Assembly (NCBI RefSeq): GCF_001426945.1
Contig: NZ_LMFS01000003.1
Span: 799,453-863,452, forward strand
DNA from: Pseudolabrys sp. Root1462
Lineage (GTDB): Bacteria; Pseudomonadota; Alphaproteobacteria; Rhizobiales; Xanthobacteraceae
Direction of reading: 5' to 3'
DNA length: 64,000 nt
A program made the translations under genes and the position numbers. The notes under the pieces are model-generated. The model ran no database searches. It saw only the letters and a program-made list of their open reading frames with translations, and was not told the DNA's origin. Below are positions 44,594 to 51,892 of the stretch, one piece after another. Position 1 is the first letter of the stretch, and every line of letters begins with the position of its first letter.

Positions 44594-45504
44594 GCGGCGG
44601 TCTCACCCGTGCGTTCCGACGGCAGCGGCGCCGCCTTGAGGTCGGGATAGAGCGTCGTCGCCAGATCACGTGCCGCGCGCGCGGTGCGCGGGCCGAAGCC
44701 GAGCAGATAGAGGCCTTCCATGGCGACAAAGGATTTCTGCGCCGCCGCCGGCGTCGCCTCAAAGGCCGGCTGGGCGAACACGGTAGCGGCGTCGAGCACG
44801 CCGGGGCCGCCGCGCTGGATGCTGAGGATGACGTCGGGCTTTGCCGCGATCACCGCCTCGTCGGTCAGCTGCTTGTAGCCTTCGTAGTCGCCGATCACGT
44901 TGGTCGCGCCGGCGAGCCTGATAATGCCGTCAGCGGCGGTGTGCGTGCCCGCCGCCATGGCCCTGCCATTGACGAGCGAAAGCACGAACAGCACGCGCTT
45001 CTTCTTGTCGCCGATGCCGGCGCGGATCGTTTCGAGCGCATCGAGGTCGGCACGCACGCGCGCAGTCAGGCATTTCGCCGGCTCTGTGGCGCCGGTCACG
45101 CGGGCGATGACATTGATCTTCTCGACGATGCCGGCTTCGGAATAGGAGTCGGGCACGATGACCAGCGGCACCTTGGCCGCCTCGAGTACATTCATCGTCT
45201 CTTTCGGCCCGGCGCCTTCAATGGCGATGACAACGCTCGGGTTGAGGCCGAGCACGCCCTCGGCGGAGAGCTGGCGCATGTAGCCGACATTGGCCTTCTC
45301 CTTCATCGCCCGCGGCGGATAAAGGCTGGTCGAGTCGACGCCGACGATCTCCTTGTCGTGGCCGAGCGCGTACAGGATCTCGGTGACAGCGCCGCCGATC
45401 GATACGACGCGGCTGGTATCCGCCGCATGCGCCGGCACCGCGACCGCGAGCAGCGCCATCGCCGCCAGAAAACTGCGCTGTGTTGTGGAGAAGAGACAGG
45501 TCAT
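44581..45504 (-). CDS. hmuT: Periplasmic hemin-binding protein
   Basis: 307 residues. A signal peptide ends at AVPAHA/ADT (about residue 28). The mature protein has the cluster-A-III fold: VVSIGGAVTEILYALGHDKEIVGVDSTSLYPPRA, with the Tyr of SLYPP as the likely heme axial ligand seen in the HmuT/ShuT group. It takes heme from the TonB receptor and delivers it to HmuUV. It starts 8 bases after hmuP. Confidence 0.94.
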   Translation of the reverse strand: MTCLFSTTQRSFLAAMALLAVAVPAHAADTSRVVSIGGAVTEILYALGHDKEIVGVDSTSLYPPRAMKEKANVGYMRQLSAEGVLGLNPSVVIAIEGAGPKETMNVLEAAKVPLVIVPDSYSEAGIVEKINVIARVTGATEPAKCLTARVRADLDALETIRAGIGDKKKRVLFVLSLVNGRAMAAGTHTAADGIIRLAGATNVIGDYEGYKQLTDEAVIAAKPDVILSIQRGGPGVLDAATVFAQPAFEATPAAAQKSFVAMEGLYLLGFGPRTARAARDLATTLYPDLKAAPLPSERTGETAACPE

Positions 45505-45511
45505 CGCACTC

Positions 45512-45724
45512 TCACTTGGTCAGGATCAGCTTGTTCTGCGCGGTGAGACGCAGCCGATACGTCTCGTCGCCATGCGCGATGATGATTTCGCGAGCGCCGT
45601 GAAACAGCGCGCGGCTATCGATGCGGTTGTCATGAAGTGAAACGCTGCGCGCGCTGTCACTTTGACTTGCGCGGCCTGCCGCATTGCTTGGGCCGCCGCG
45701 GGCCATTTCATCATTCATCGCCAT
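45512..45724 (-). CDS. hmuP: Hemin uptake protein HemP/HmuP
   Basis: 70 residues. The conserved C-terminal half IDSRALFHGAREIIIAHGDETYRLRLTAQNKLILTK is the HemP/HmuP family signature; the first 30 residues are variable and Ser/Ala-rich. In Bradyrhizobium HmuP is a co-activator of the heme receptor gene with Irr. It is the first gene of hmuPTUV and is divergent from the receptor. ATG at 45724 or 45718. Confidence 0.93.
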   Translation of the reverse strand: MAMNDEMARGGPSNAAGRASQSDSARSVSLHDNRIDSRALFHGAREIIIAHGDETYRLRLTAQNKLILTK

Positions 45725-45791
45725 TGCTCTCGTAGTATTGAGTACATTATTCCATGTAGTTACTTCTAATTTTGAGGCATTATAAACTACG

Positions 45792-45863
45792 AATACATGG
45801 CTATCCGATAGTTTAGAGCTGTTATAACTTAGATATTCCTGCCTTGACCTAAGTAATACATGG
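45792..45863 (+). repeat. Two direct copies of AATACATGG
   Basis: Identical 9-mers at 45792-45800 and 45855-45863, 63 bp apart (about six helical turns). The complement CCATGT occurs at 45752-45757. They could be binding sites for a second regulator such as an ECF sigma or HmuP. Confidence 0.5.
45812..45828. promoter_or_regulatory. Irr (ICE)-like box
   Basis: TTTAGAGCTGTTATAAC resembles the rhizobial iron-control element TTTAGAA-N3-TTCTAAA, agreeing at 11 of 14 defined positions. It is centrally placed between the divergent heme genes. Identification is by consensus recall only. Confidence 0.5.
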
Positions 45864-45993
45864 TGGTTACAAAGGCAAATATTCGCTGCCGAAGTAAAGG
45901 CAGAAAGCCAGCCAGCCCCGGTGGATCGCGCCAGCGAACCGCCCGCCAGCCCGCCGCAAATCAGAAAACACCGGTACCGGGTTGGGGGTTGTC

Positions 45994-48195
45994 ATGACTG
46001 TTCGTCGCCGGAGCGCGATTGCGCTCCTTGTTTCAGTTTCTTCGGCTGCAGTGCTGTCCGTCGCGGCAAAGGCGCAGGATACTTTGGTGCTCGATCCGAT
46101 CACCGTGCTCGCCACCAAGACGCCGGAAAAAGCCATCGACGCGCTGGCGCCGGTGACGGTGATCGGCAAGGACAAGATCGACGTCGTCCAGCCGAAGCGC
46201 GTCTCGGACCTGTTCTATCTGGTACCGGGCGTGTGGACCCAGGATCGCGGCGACGATCCGGCGACCACGATCAACATCCGCGGCCTGCAGGACTTCGGCC
46301 GCGTCGCGACGATTATCGACGGCGCGCGGCAGAATTATCAACGCTCCGGCCACAACGCCAACGGCTCGTTCTTCCTCGACCCCGAACTGATCGGCAGCGT
46401 CGATGTGGTGCGCGGCCCGACCGCCAACATCTATGGCTCCGGCGCGATCGGCGGCGTCGCCTCGTTCCAGACCAAGGACATCAACGACGTGCTGCGTCCC
46501 GGCGAGAAGTGGGGCGCGGATGTCGGCGGCGCCATCGGCTCGAACAAGCTGCAGGGCTACACGTCGGCGTTCGGCGGCGTGCGCGCTACGCCGAACTTCG
46601 ACATCTTCGGCGGCGCCGTCTATCGCTCGTCACAGAACTACAAGGACGGCCACGGCTTCGAAGTCGGCAACACCGGCTCCAACGTCTCGAGCGGCCTGCT
46701 GAAACTGACCGCGCGCCCGGCCGACGGCCACGAGATCAAGCTCGGCGGCATCTTCCAGGAAGATCTCTACAAGGTCGGCCAGATCAACCAGGGCCCGGTG
46801 GCGACGGCGGCGCAGCGTACGCTCAATCAGGGTTCGTCGGTCTACGACACCAACACGCAGAACTTTCAGGGCTCGCTGCGCTGGACCTACAGCAAGCCGG
46901 AAGACCGGCTGTTCGACTGGAACCTCGGCCTCTACGGCAACCGCACCACCACCGATCAGACCAAGCTCTATCACTACAGCACGTCGGGCGGCGCCTACTG
47001 CAACGGCGGCACCGGCAACAACATCTCAGGCTGCGTCGGCGATCCGCGCAGCTATCAGATCGACACCGTCGGCTTCGACTTCAACAACACCTCGCGCGTC
47101 GCCATCGGCAGTTGGGAAAATGCCTTCACCTACGGCGTCGACGGCTTCCAGGACGACGTGTCGTCCTCGGACTCGCGCGGCAATTCCAACGTCACCACGC
47201 CGGGCGGCAAGCGTACGGTGTCCGGCGGCTTCCTGCAGTGGAAGGCGAATTACTCGCGCTGGCTCGAGATCATCAGCGCGGCGCGCTACGACAATTACCG
47301 GCTGGAATCGGCGGCGACGACGACGTCCGGCGATCGCATCTCGCCGAAGATCACCATCGGCGTCACGCCGGTGCCCGGCATCCAGCCTTATGTCAGCTAC
47401 GCCGAAGGCTACCGCGCACCGTCGGTGACCGAGACCCTGATCGCCGGCGCCCATGCGACCGGCGGCGGCCCGGCCTTCTTCACCTGTCCGGATGGCACCA
47501 CAGGTCTGTTCTGCTTCCTGCCGAACCCGAACCTGCGTCCCGAGGTCGGCAAGAACAAGGAAGTCGGCGTCAACTTCAAGTTCGACAGCGTGTTCAACAA
47601 GGGCGACGCCTTCCGCGCCAAGATCAACGCCTTCCAGAACGATGTCGACGACTACATCGAACTGGTGGCGTCGGCGCCGGTCGCGACGGCGTTCGGTTCG
47701 TTCTCGCAGTACTACCAGTACCAGAACATCCCGAGCGCGCGCATTCGTGGTCTCGAAATGGAAGCGAGCTACGATGCCGGCGGCTGGTTCATGGGCCTGA
47801 ATGGCACGTTGCAGAAGGGCGAGAACACCCAGACCGGCGTCGGCCTCGCCAGCATCCAGCCGGCGCGCCTGACCACCACCGGAGGCGTGCGCCTGCTCGA
47901 CCGCAAGCTCACCTTGTCGGCGCAGTGGTCCTCGGTGGCCGCCAATAACGACATCCCGGCCGGCTACATCCCGTCGACGTCGTACAATCTCGTCAATCTC
48001 TATGCGACCTACCAGCCGACCAAGGACGTCACGGTCAATCTCGGCATCGACAACGTCTTCAACGAATACTACCGGCCTTATGCCGTTCCCGGCTCCTCGA
48101 GCGATGGCACGTCGCAGAACGACGTGCTGTGGACCAGCCCGGGCCCCGGCATCACCTACAAGGCCGCGCTCAAGGTTCACTTCGGCGGCGTGTGA
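45994..48195 (+). CDS. hmuR: TonB-dependent heme receptor
   Basis: 733 residues, outer membrane. A signal peptide ends near VAAKAQD, followed by a TonB-box-like segment LVLDPITVLAT. The plug domain is SDLFYLVPGVWTQDRGDDPATTINIRGLQDFGRV and SVDVVRGPTANIYGSGAIGGVASFQT. The barrel includes YVSYAEGYRAPSVTETL and NPNLRPEVGKNKEVGVNF, the FRAP/NPNL heme-receptor pair (here YRAPS and NPNLRPE), and ends in aromatic-poor VHFGGV. I use the ATG at 45994 with GGGGG upstream. It heads a plus-strand operon with heme oxygenase and heme carrier genes. Confidence 0.94.
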   Translation: MTVRRRSAIALLVSVSSAAVLSVAAKAQDTLVLDPITVLATKTPEKAIDALAPVTVIGKDKIDVVQPKRVSDLFYLVPGVWTQDRGDDPATTINIRGLQDFGRVATIIDGARQNYQRSGHNANGSFFLDPELIGSVDVVRGPTANIYGSGAIGGVASFQTKDINDVLRPGEKWGADVGGAIGSNKLQGYTSAFGGVRATPNFDIFGGAVYRSSQNYKDGHGFEVGNTGSNVSSGLLKLTARPADGHEIKLGGIFQEDLYKVGQINQGPVATAAQRTLNQGSSVYDTNTQNFQGSLRWTYSKPEDRLFDWNLGLYGNRTTTDQTKLYHYSTSGGAYCNGGTGNNISGCVGDPRSYQIDTVGFDFNNTSRVAIGSWENAFTYGVDGFQDDVSSSDSRGNSNVTTPGGKRTVSGGFLQWKANYSRWLEIISAARYDNYRLESAATTTSGDRISPKITIGVTPVPGIQPYVSYAEGYRAPSVTETLIAGAHATGGGPAFFTCPDGTTGLFCFLPNPNLRPEVGKNKEVGVNFKFDSVFNKGDAFRAKINAFQNDVDDYIELVASAPVATAFGSFSQYYQYQNIPSARIRGLEMEASYDAGGWFMGLNGTLQKGENTQTGVGLASIQPARLTTTGGVRLLDRKLTLSAQWSSVAANNDIPAGYIPSTSYNLVNLYATYQPTKDVTVNLGIDNVFNEYYRPYAVPGSSSDGTSQNDVLWTSPGPGITYKAALKVHFGGV

Positions 48196-48270
48196 TCGCG
48201 ATGTCGCTCCCGGATGAAATGACTGCAACACCAACCCGCGCCAGCAAGCGCCAGCCACAGGGGTAACGCC

Positions 48271-48615
48271 ATGTCTCAATTTATCGCCATGAACCGCTTC
48301 AAGGTGAAGAAGGGTTCCGAGGAAGCCTTCGAGAACGTCTGGTCGAGCCGGGAATCCTATCTCGACCGCATGCCGGGCTTTGTCGAATTCCATCTGCTCA
48401 AGGGCCCGGAAGCGGAAGACCACACGCTCTACTCCTCGCACACGGTGTGGCAGAGCAAGGCGAACTTCGAGGCCTGGACCAAGTCGGACGAATTCCGCAC
48501 GGCGCATGCCCGCGCCGGCAACAATTCGAGCAACGCGCCGCTCTATCTCGAGCATCCGAAGTTCGAGGGCTTCGAGGTCCGTCTGACCCAGACCAACAAG
48601 GCGGCCGTCGCCTGA
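48271..48615 (+). CDS. IsdG/HmuQ-like heme-degrading monooxygenase (ABM fold)
   Basis: 114 residues, ferredoxin-like ABM fold. The IsdG catalytic set is visible as Asn8 (IAMNRFKVKKGSEEAFE), Trp69 (NFEAWTKS) and His79 (FRTAHA), with the same Trp-His spacing of 10 as IsdG. In rhizobia the homologues HmuQ/HmuD open the heme ring to release iron. It lies 75 bp after the receptor gene with an AGGGGT ribosome site, within the heme locus. Confidence 0.9.
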   Translation: MSQFIAMNRFKVKKGSEEAFENVWSSRESYLDRMPGFVEFHLLKGPEAEDHTLYSSHTVWQSKANFEAWTKSDEFRTAHARAGNNSSNAPLYLEHPKFEGFEVRLTQTNKAAVA

Positions 48616-48634
48616 CGGCGACGTGAGAAAGCCC

Positions 48635-49156
48635 ATGTCCGACACATTGACGGCGGCGCCCGATCTGCGAGCCAGGCTCGCGGCCGAACCGGGCGTCGTC
48701 ATTGAGAGCTTCGCCGCCGACAACGGCGTCACCTGCCGCGACGTCGTCGAGGCCATGCCGGCCGCGATGATCCGCTTCGTCAAGGACGACTTCTCCAGCA
48801 CGGCGGCCTTCGTCGCGGTGATGGGCGAGGTCGCCACCTGGGGCGACGTCACCTTCATCGTCCACACCGAAGACGGCATCTTCGAGTTCGGCGGGCCGAT
48901 CCCGCCGGGGTCGGAGGCGCGCAACTACTACAATCTGTCCGGCGCCAAGGGCCTGCACGGCCACCTGCGCGCCGAGCGTTGCGCCGGCATCTGCTTCATG
49001 GAGCGGCCGTTCTTCGGCCGGCTGTCGGCGTCGATCCTGCTGTTCAACCGCGACGGCGGCATCATGTTCAAGATCTTCGTCGGCCGCGACGACAAGCGCG
49101 AACTGCTGCCCGACCAGCTCGCCGCGTTCCGCAAGCTCGCCGACCGGCTGTGCTGA
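48635..49156 (+). CDS. HutX/HuvX-like intracellular heme carrier
   Basis: 173 residues. It has the HutX/ChuX pattern DVVEAMPAAMIRFVKDDFSSTAAFVAVMGEVATWGDVTFIVHTEDGIFEFGGPIPPG and GRLSASILLFNRDGGIMFKIFVGRD. HutX proteins bind heme and pass it to cytoplasmic oxygenases, which agrees with the gene just upstream. The ATG at 48635 is chosen; GTG at 48623 is possible. Confidence 0.88.
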   Translation: MSDTLTAAPDLRARLAAEPGVVIESFAADNGVTCRDVVEAMPAAMIRFVKDDFSSTAAFVAVMGEVATWGDVTFIVHTEDGIFEFGGPIPPGSEARNYYNLSGAKGLHGHLRAERCAGICFMERPFFGRLSASILLFNRDGGIMFKIFVGRDDKRELLPDQLAAFRKLADRLC

Positions 49157-49163
49157 AGCGAAA

Positions 49164-49206
49164 GCGTTTTCAAGCGAAGTGGATACCGGTTCGCGTGAAG
49201 AAACGC
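49164..49206. repeat. Short palindromic intergenic repeat of rhizobial type
   Basis: Nested inverted repeats: GCGTTT (49164-49169) with AAACGC (49201-49206), and GCGAA (49174-49178) with TTCGC (49190-49194), around GTGGATACCGG. The core AAGTGGATACCGGTTCGCG is, as I remember, a multicopy intergenic element in Bradyrhizobium-type genomes. It lies just after the hutX-like stop. Confidence 0.65.
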
Positions 49207-49445
49207 GTCAAACATAAAGCTGGCGCCGGCTGCCTGACAAAGGTCAAAGCGGCCGGCGCGCCATGGCCATGACAAAAGTGGCGGACGATCAATGTTGCCC
49301 CCGCGCCTACGTTCATTCGAGGACCGGAAATTGACCAAGATGGTCAAAAAGGCCGATCTGCCAGCACTGGGGTACGTCGAGCGCGAGGCGGCGAGACTAT
49401 GCGCGCTACGGAGCCGCGGGATGGAGTGGCGTTGACGAGATTTAG
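49207..49445. other. Gap without a visible gene
   Basis: About 240 bp between the palindromic repeat and the Gly-rich membrane protein gene. No convincing reading frame, terminator or promoter was seen. Confidence 0.5.
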
Positions 49446-50414
49446 CTATTCACTTGGAACGTAATAGAGATACCAATATTTCTTATCGATGCGAGCGCGC
49501 CATGGCTGTCCAGCCTCTTCCAGCTTTTCATTGATATAATCAAGCGGTACGTCTTCGATTTTGCTGGACTTAATCTTGTCTAAGAGCCCTTTGCTTCGGA
49601 AATAATCATCCCTGATTTTTACGACGATTTCCTGCCGGTGAAGCCACCCGGCGCTAGCGCCGCCAGCTCCGGGATATTGCACATTAAAGTCTGGCGTTTG
49701 CCCCTGCGCCTCCAAGAATTGGATGTAGCCCGATTGAGCAGGCGGATACCAAATACTGCGTCCATCAACTGAGCCGCCTTCACCGCCAATGATGGTTCCT
49801 CCGCTTCCATGGATGATGCCACCACCGCCGTCACCGCCACGGCCCTCGGCACCGGGGCCGACGTTCCCCCCTTTGCCGCCAATGATGGTCCCACTGTCGC
49901 CAAATATCTCGCCGCCGCCTCCCTTGCCACCTTGGGCCTGGGGGGGCGGTTGTCTCATTACCTTGATGCCGTCCATGTTAATCTTGCCGCCAGTTTCTGC
50001 GCGGCCAAAAGTAAACGGCAGATCATTTGGCATTTCAGCCCCGCGAGCTGAGATTTCGCCACCTGTAGCCACTTCTAGAGTTGCTCTGTCGCCTATACCC
50101 GAACCACTAGGCCCAAAGGGCCGTTGGCTAAAGAACCAGACAGCACAGGCAATAAAGCCGATCCCAAATACAGCCATTCCGATGATTGCGACCATGCGGC
50201 GTCTGTGACCTAACGGCGGGGATTTGGACTCTCCTCGCAAAGCTATGACTACGGCGGCGAAAATCAAAGCCAATGTAAGGGCGACGCCGCCCCAAAAGGT
50301 CACTGCTAAAGTAGTGCCCGTTAAATGAAGATATTCAGGGGCGGCCATTAGAGCCGTCCCGGCGGGGATAGCCGCTACAGCGAGAATGATTGCGATGAGA
50401 TAGTCGCGCCGCAT
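49446..50414 (-). CDS. Three-helix membrane protein with Gly-rich repeat region
   Basis: 322 residues, not recognised. Three hydrophobic segments lie near residues 4-26 (YLIAIILAVAAIPAGTAL), 34-58 and 74-95. A Gly-rich part at about 140-225 contains a duplicated unit (GTIIGGKGGNVGPG and GTIIGGEGGSVDGR). The C-terminal about 80 residues are charged and soluble (VVKIRDDYFRSKGLLDKI). Base composition is visibly more AT-rich than the neighbours, with codons such as ATA, AAA and TTT, suggesting recent transfer. The Gly-rich region probably forms a flexible or polyglycine-like sheet. ATG at 50414; no operon partner. Confidence 0.65.
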   Translation of the reverse strand: MRRDYLIAIILAVAAIPAGTALMAAPEYLHLTGTTLAVTFWGGVALTLALIFAAVVIALRGESKSPPLGHRRRMVAIIGMAVFGIGFIACAVWFFSQRPFGPSGSGIGDRATLEVATGGEISARGAEMPNDLPFTFGRAETGGKINMDGIKVMRQPPPQAQGGKGGGGEIFGDSGTIIGGKGGNVGPGAEGRGGDGGGGIIHGSGGTIIGGEGGSVDGRSIWYPPAQSGYIQFLEAQGQTPDFNVQYPGAGGASAGWLHRQEIVVKIRDDYFRSKGLLDKIKSSKIEDVPLDYINEKLEEAGQPWRARIDKKYWYLYYVPSE

Positions 50415-50507
50415 GTAATCCGCCCTTTCGGTAACGATATCCCGCGAAAGGGCCGCAAACTACCGTTCGCGCCATATTACCGCGCAATTCTGCTAGATAA
50501 TTGTCCG

Positions 50508-50834
50508 ATGACAAGCGGACGAACAATCATCACCGGTTTGGCGGTACTCGGAACCATCCTCGCGACCGAGGCCGGCGCGCAGGATCCGGCCGACCGCGGC
50601 CGCGCCCTGTTGCAGGAAAACTGCGCCCGCTGCCACGCCATCGGCAAGATCGATGTCAGCCCGCTGAAGGGCGCGCCGCCGTTCCGCATCATCGGCCAGA
50701 GCTACGAACTCGATCAGTTTGCCCGCCGCCTCACGCGCGGCATCGCGTCATCGCATCCCGACATGCCGGAATTTCATTTCAATGAGGAAGATGCCGACGC
50801 GGTAATCGCCTATTTGAGGACGATCCAGGATTAG
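50508..50834 (+). CDS. Small periplasmic c-type cytochrome
   Basis: 108 residues. A signal peptide of about 24 residues (IITGLAVLGTILATEAGA) is followed by the heme site CARCH at 39-43. The likely distal ligand is Met86 (SSHPDMPEFHF). Class I, single heme; an electron carrier of unknown partner. It is isolated between convergent neighbours. Confidence 0.9.
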   Translation: MTSGRTIITGLAVLGTILATEAGAQDPADRGRALLQENCARCHAIGKIDVSPLKGAPPFRIIGQSYELDQFARRLTRGIASSHPDMPEFHFNEEDADAVIAYLRTIQD

Positions 50835-50855
50835 AAGGCGCTCGCGGTAAGGCGA

Positions 50856-51815
50856 TCACCGATCCAGCGTGATCTCGTCGCTCTTGGCGCGCGACACGCA
50901 GATCATGATGGTGTCGGCCTTTTCGTGCTCGGCCAGCACCAGGTCACGGTGGTCGGCTTCGCCGTTCGAATATCGGGTGCGGCAGGTGCCGCAGGTGCCG
51001 GTCTCGCATGAGCTCGGCACCTCGAGCCCGGTTTCGCGCAGCACTTCGAGGATGGTCTTGTCGGCCGGCACGTCGACGGTCTTGCCGGTCTTCGCCAGCT
51101 TGACGCGGAACGGCCTGTCGCCGGCCTTGTGCGTTTCGGCGTCGCTGAAGGCCTCGAAATGCACCGCGGTCGGCGACCAGTGATCGGTCATCGCGCGCAC
51201 CGCTTCCATCAGCGGCCGCGGGCCGCAGCAGTAAAGATGCTCGCGGTTCTGCCGTTCCTTGAGGATCGGCCTGAGGTCGAGCGAGCAGGACGGATCGCCA
51301 TTGTCGTAATGGATGGTGACGAACTCCCGGATGCCCGGCGCGCCCAGTTCTTCCTTGAAGGCGGTCGTCTCCGGCGAGCGCGAGCAGTAATACAGACGGA
51401 AGTGTTTGCCGGCGGCCTGCACCTGGCGGATCATCGCCAGGATCGGCGTAATGCCGATGCCGCCGGCGATGAACAGGAAGTCGGTGGCGCGCGGCGGCAA
51501 GGCGAAGTCGTTGACCGGCTCCGACACCATCACGGTGTCGCCGGCCTTGACGTTGTCGATCAGGTCGATCGAGCCGCCGCGGCCGCTGGCCTCGCGCTTC
51601 ACCGCGATCTGGTAGTGCCCGCGTTCGGCCGGATCGTTGCACAGCGAATATTTGCGGATGGCGCCGTTCGGCACCCGGATGGCGATATGGGCGCCGGCGG
51701 AGAATTCCGGCAGGGCGGCGCCGTCGGGCTGGCGGAATTCGAAGAGATTGATGCCGTCGGCAATCGCCTCGTTACGCGTGACGCGCAGCGTCATCATCGG
51801 CTGTTCGGTGGTCAA
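50856..51815 (-). CDS. PDR/VanB-type oxidoreductase (FMN, NAD, C-terminal 2Fe-2S)
   Basis: 319 residues. The flavin domain has IRKYSLCNDPAERGHYQIAVKR, the NAD domain has FIAGGIGITPILAMIRQV and YCCGPRPLMEAVRA, and the C-terminal plant-type ferredoxin has CETGTCGTCRTR followed by the last Cys in IMICVSRA. This is the phthalate-dioxygenase-reductase layout, which donates electrons to a Rieske oxygenase. No oxygenase subunit is adjacent. The start is TTG at 51815 with GGAG five bases before; ATG codons at 51797 and 51794 are alternatives. Confidence 0.9.
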   Translation of the reverse strand: MTTEQPMMTLRVTRNEAIADGINLFEFRQPDGAALPEFSAGAHIAIRVPNGAIRKYSLCNDPAERGHYQIAVKREASGRGGSIDLIDNVKAGDTVMVSEPVNDFALPPRATDFLFIAGGIGITPILAMIRQVQAAGKHFRLYYCSRSPETTAFKEELGAPGIREFVTIHYDNGDPSCSLDLRPILKERQNREHLYCCGPRPLMEAVRAMTDHWSPTAVHFEAFSDAETHKAGDRPFRVKLAKTGKTVDVPADKTILEVLRETGLEVPSSCETGTCGTCRTRYSNGEADHRDLVLAEHEKADTIMICVSRAKSDEITLDR

Positions 51816-51892
51816 GGCGGCTCCGTCGGTCAGGTCATCCGCCGCGACACTTGGCGCTTGCCGGGCCGGACGGCAAGTGCCGGAAATATATC

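Larger units (their letters stand above)
45725..45993. promoter_or_regulatory. AT-rich divergent control region of the heme locus
   Basis: 269 bp between hmuP and the receptor gene, markedly AT-rich against the surrounding sequence. It holds an Irr-like site (45812-45828), an inverted pair CCATGTAGTT (45752-45761) / AACTACGAATACATGG (45785-45800) and a second AATACATGG copy at 45855-45863. Both promoters must lie here; TTGACC at 45844-45849 is a candidate -35. Confidence 0.7.

Noticed and set aside
45921..47948. 675-residue plus-strand frame overlapping the heme receptor
   Set aside because: Plus-one shadow of the TonB receptor; Arg-rich without signal peptide.
47026..48924. 632-residue minus-strand frame opposite the receptor, HmuQ-like and HutX-like genes
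   Set aside because: Antisense to three recognisable heme genes and without any motif.
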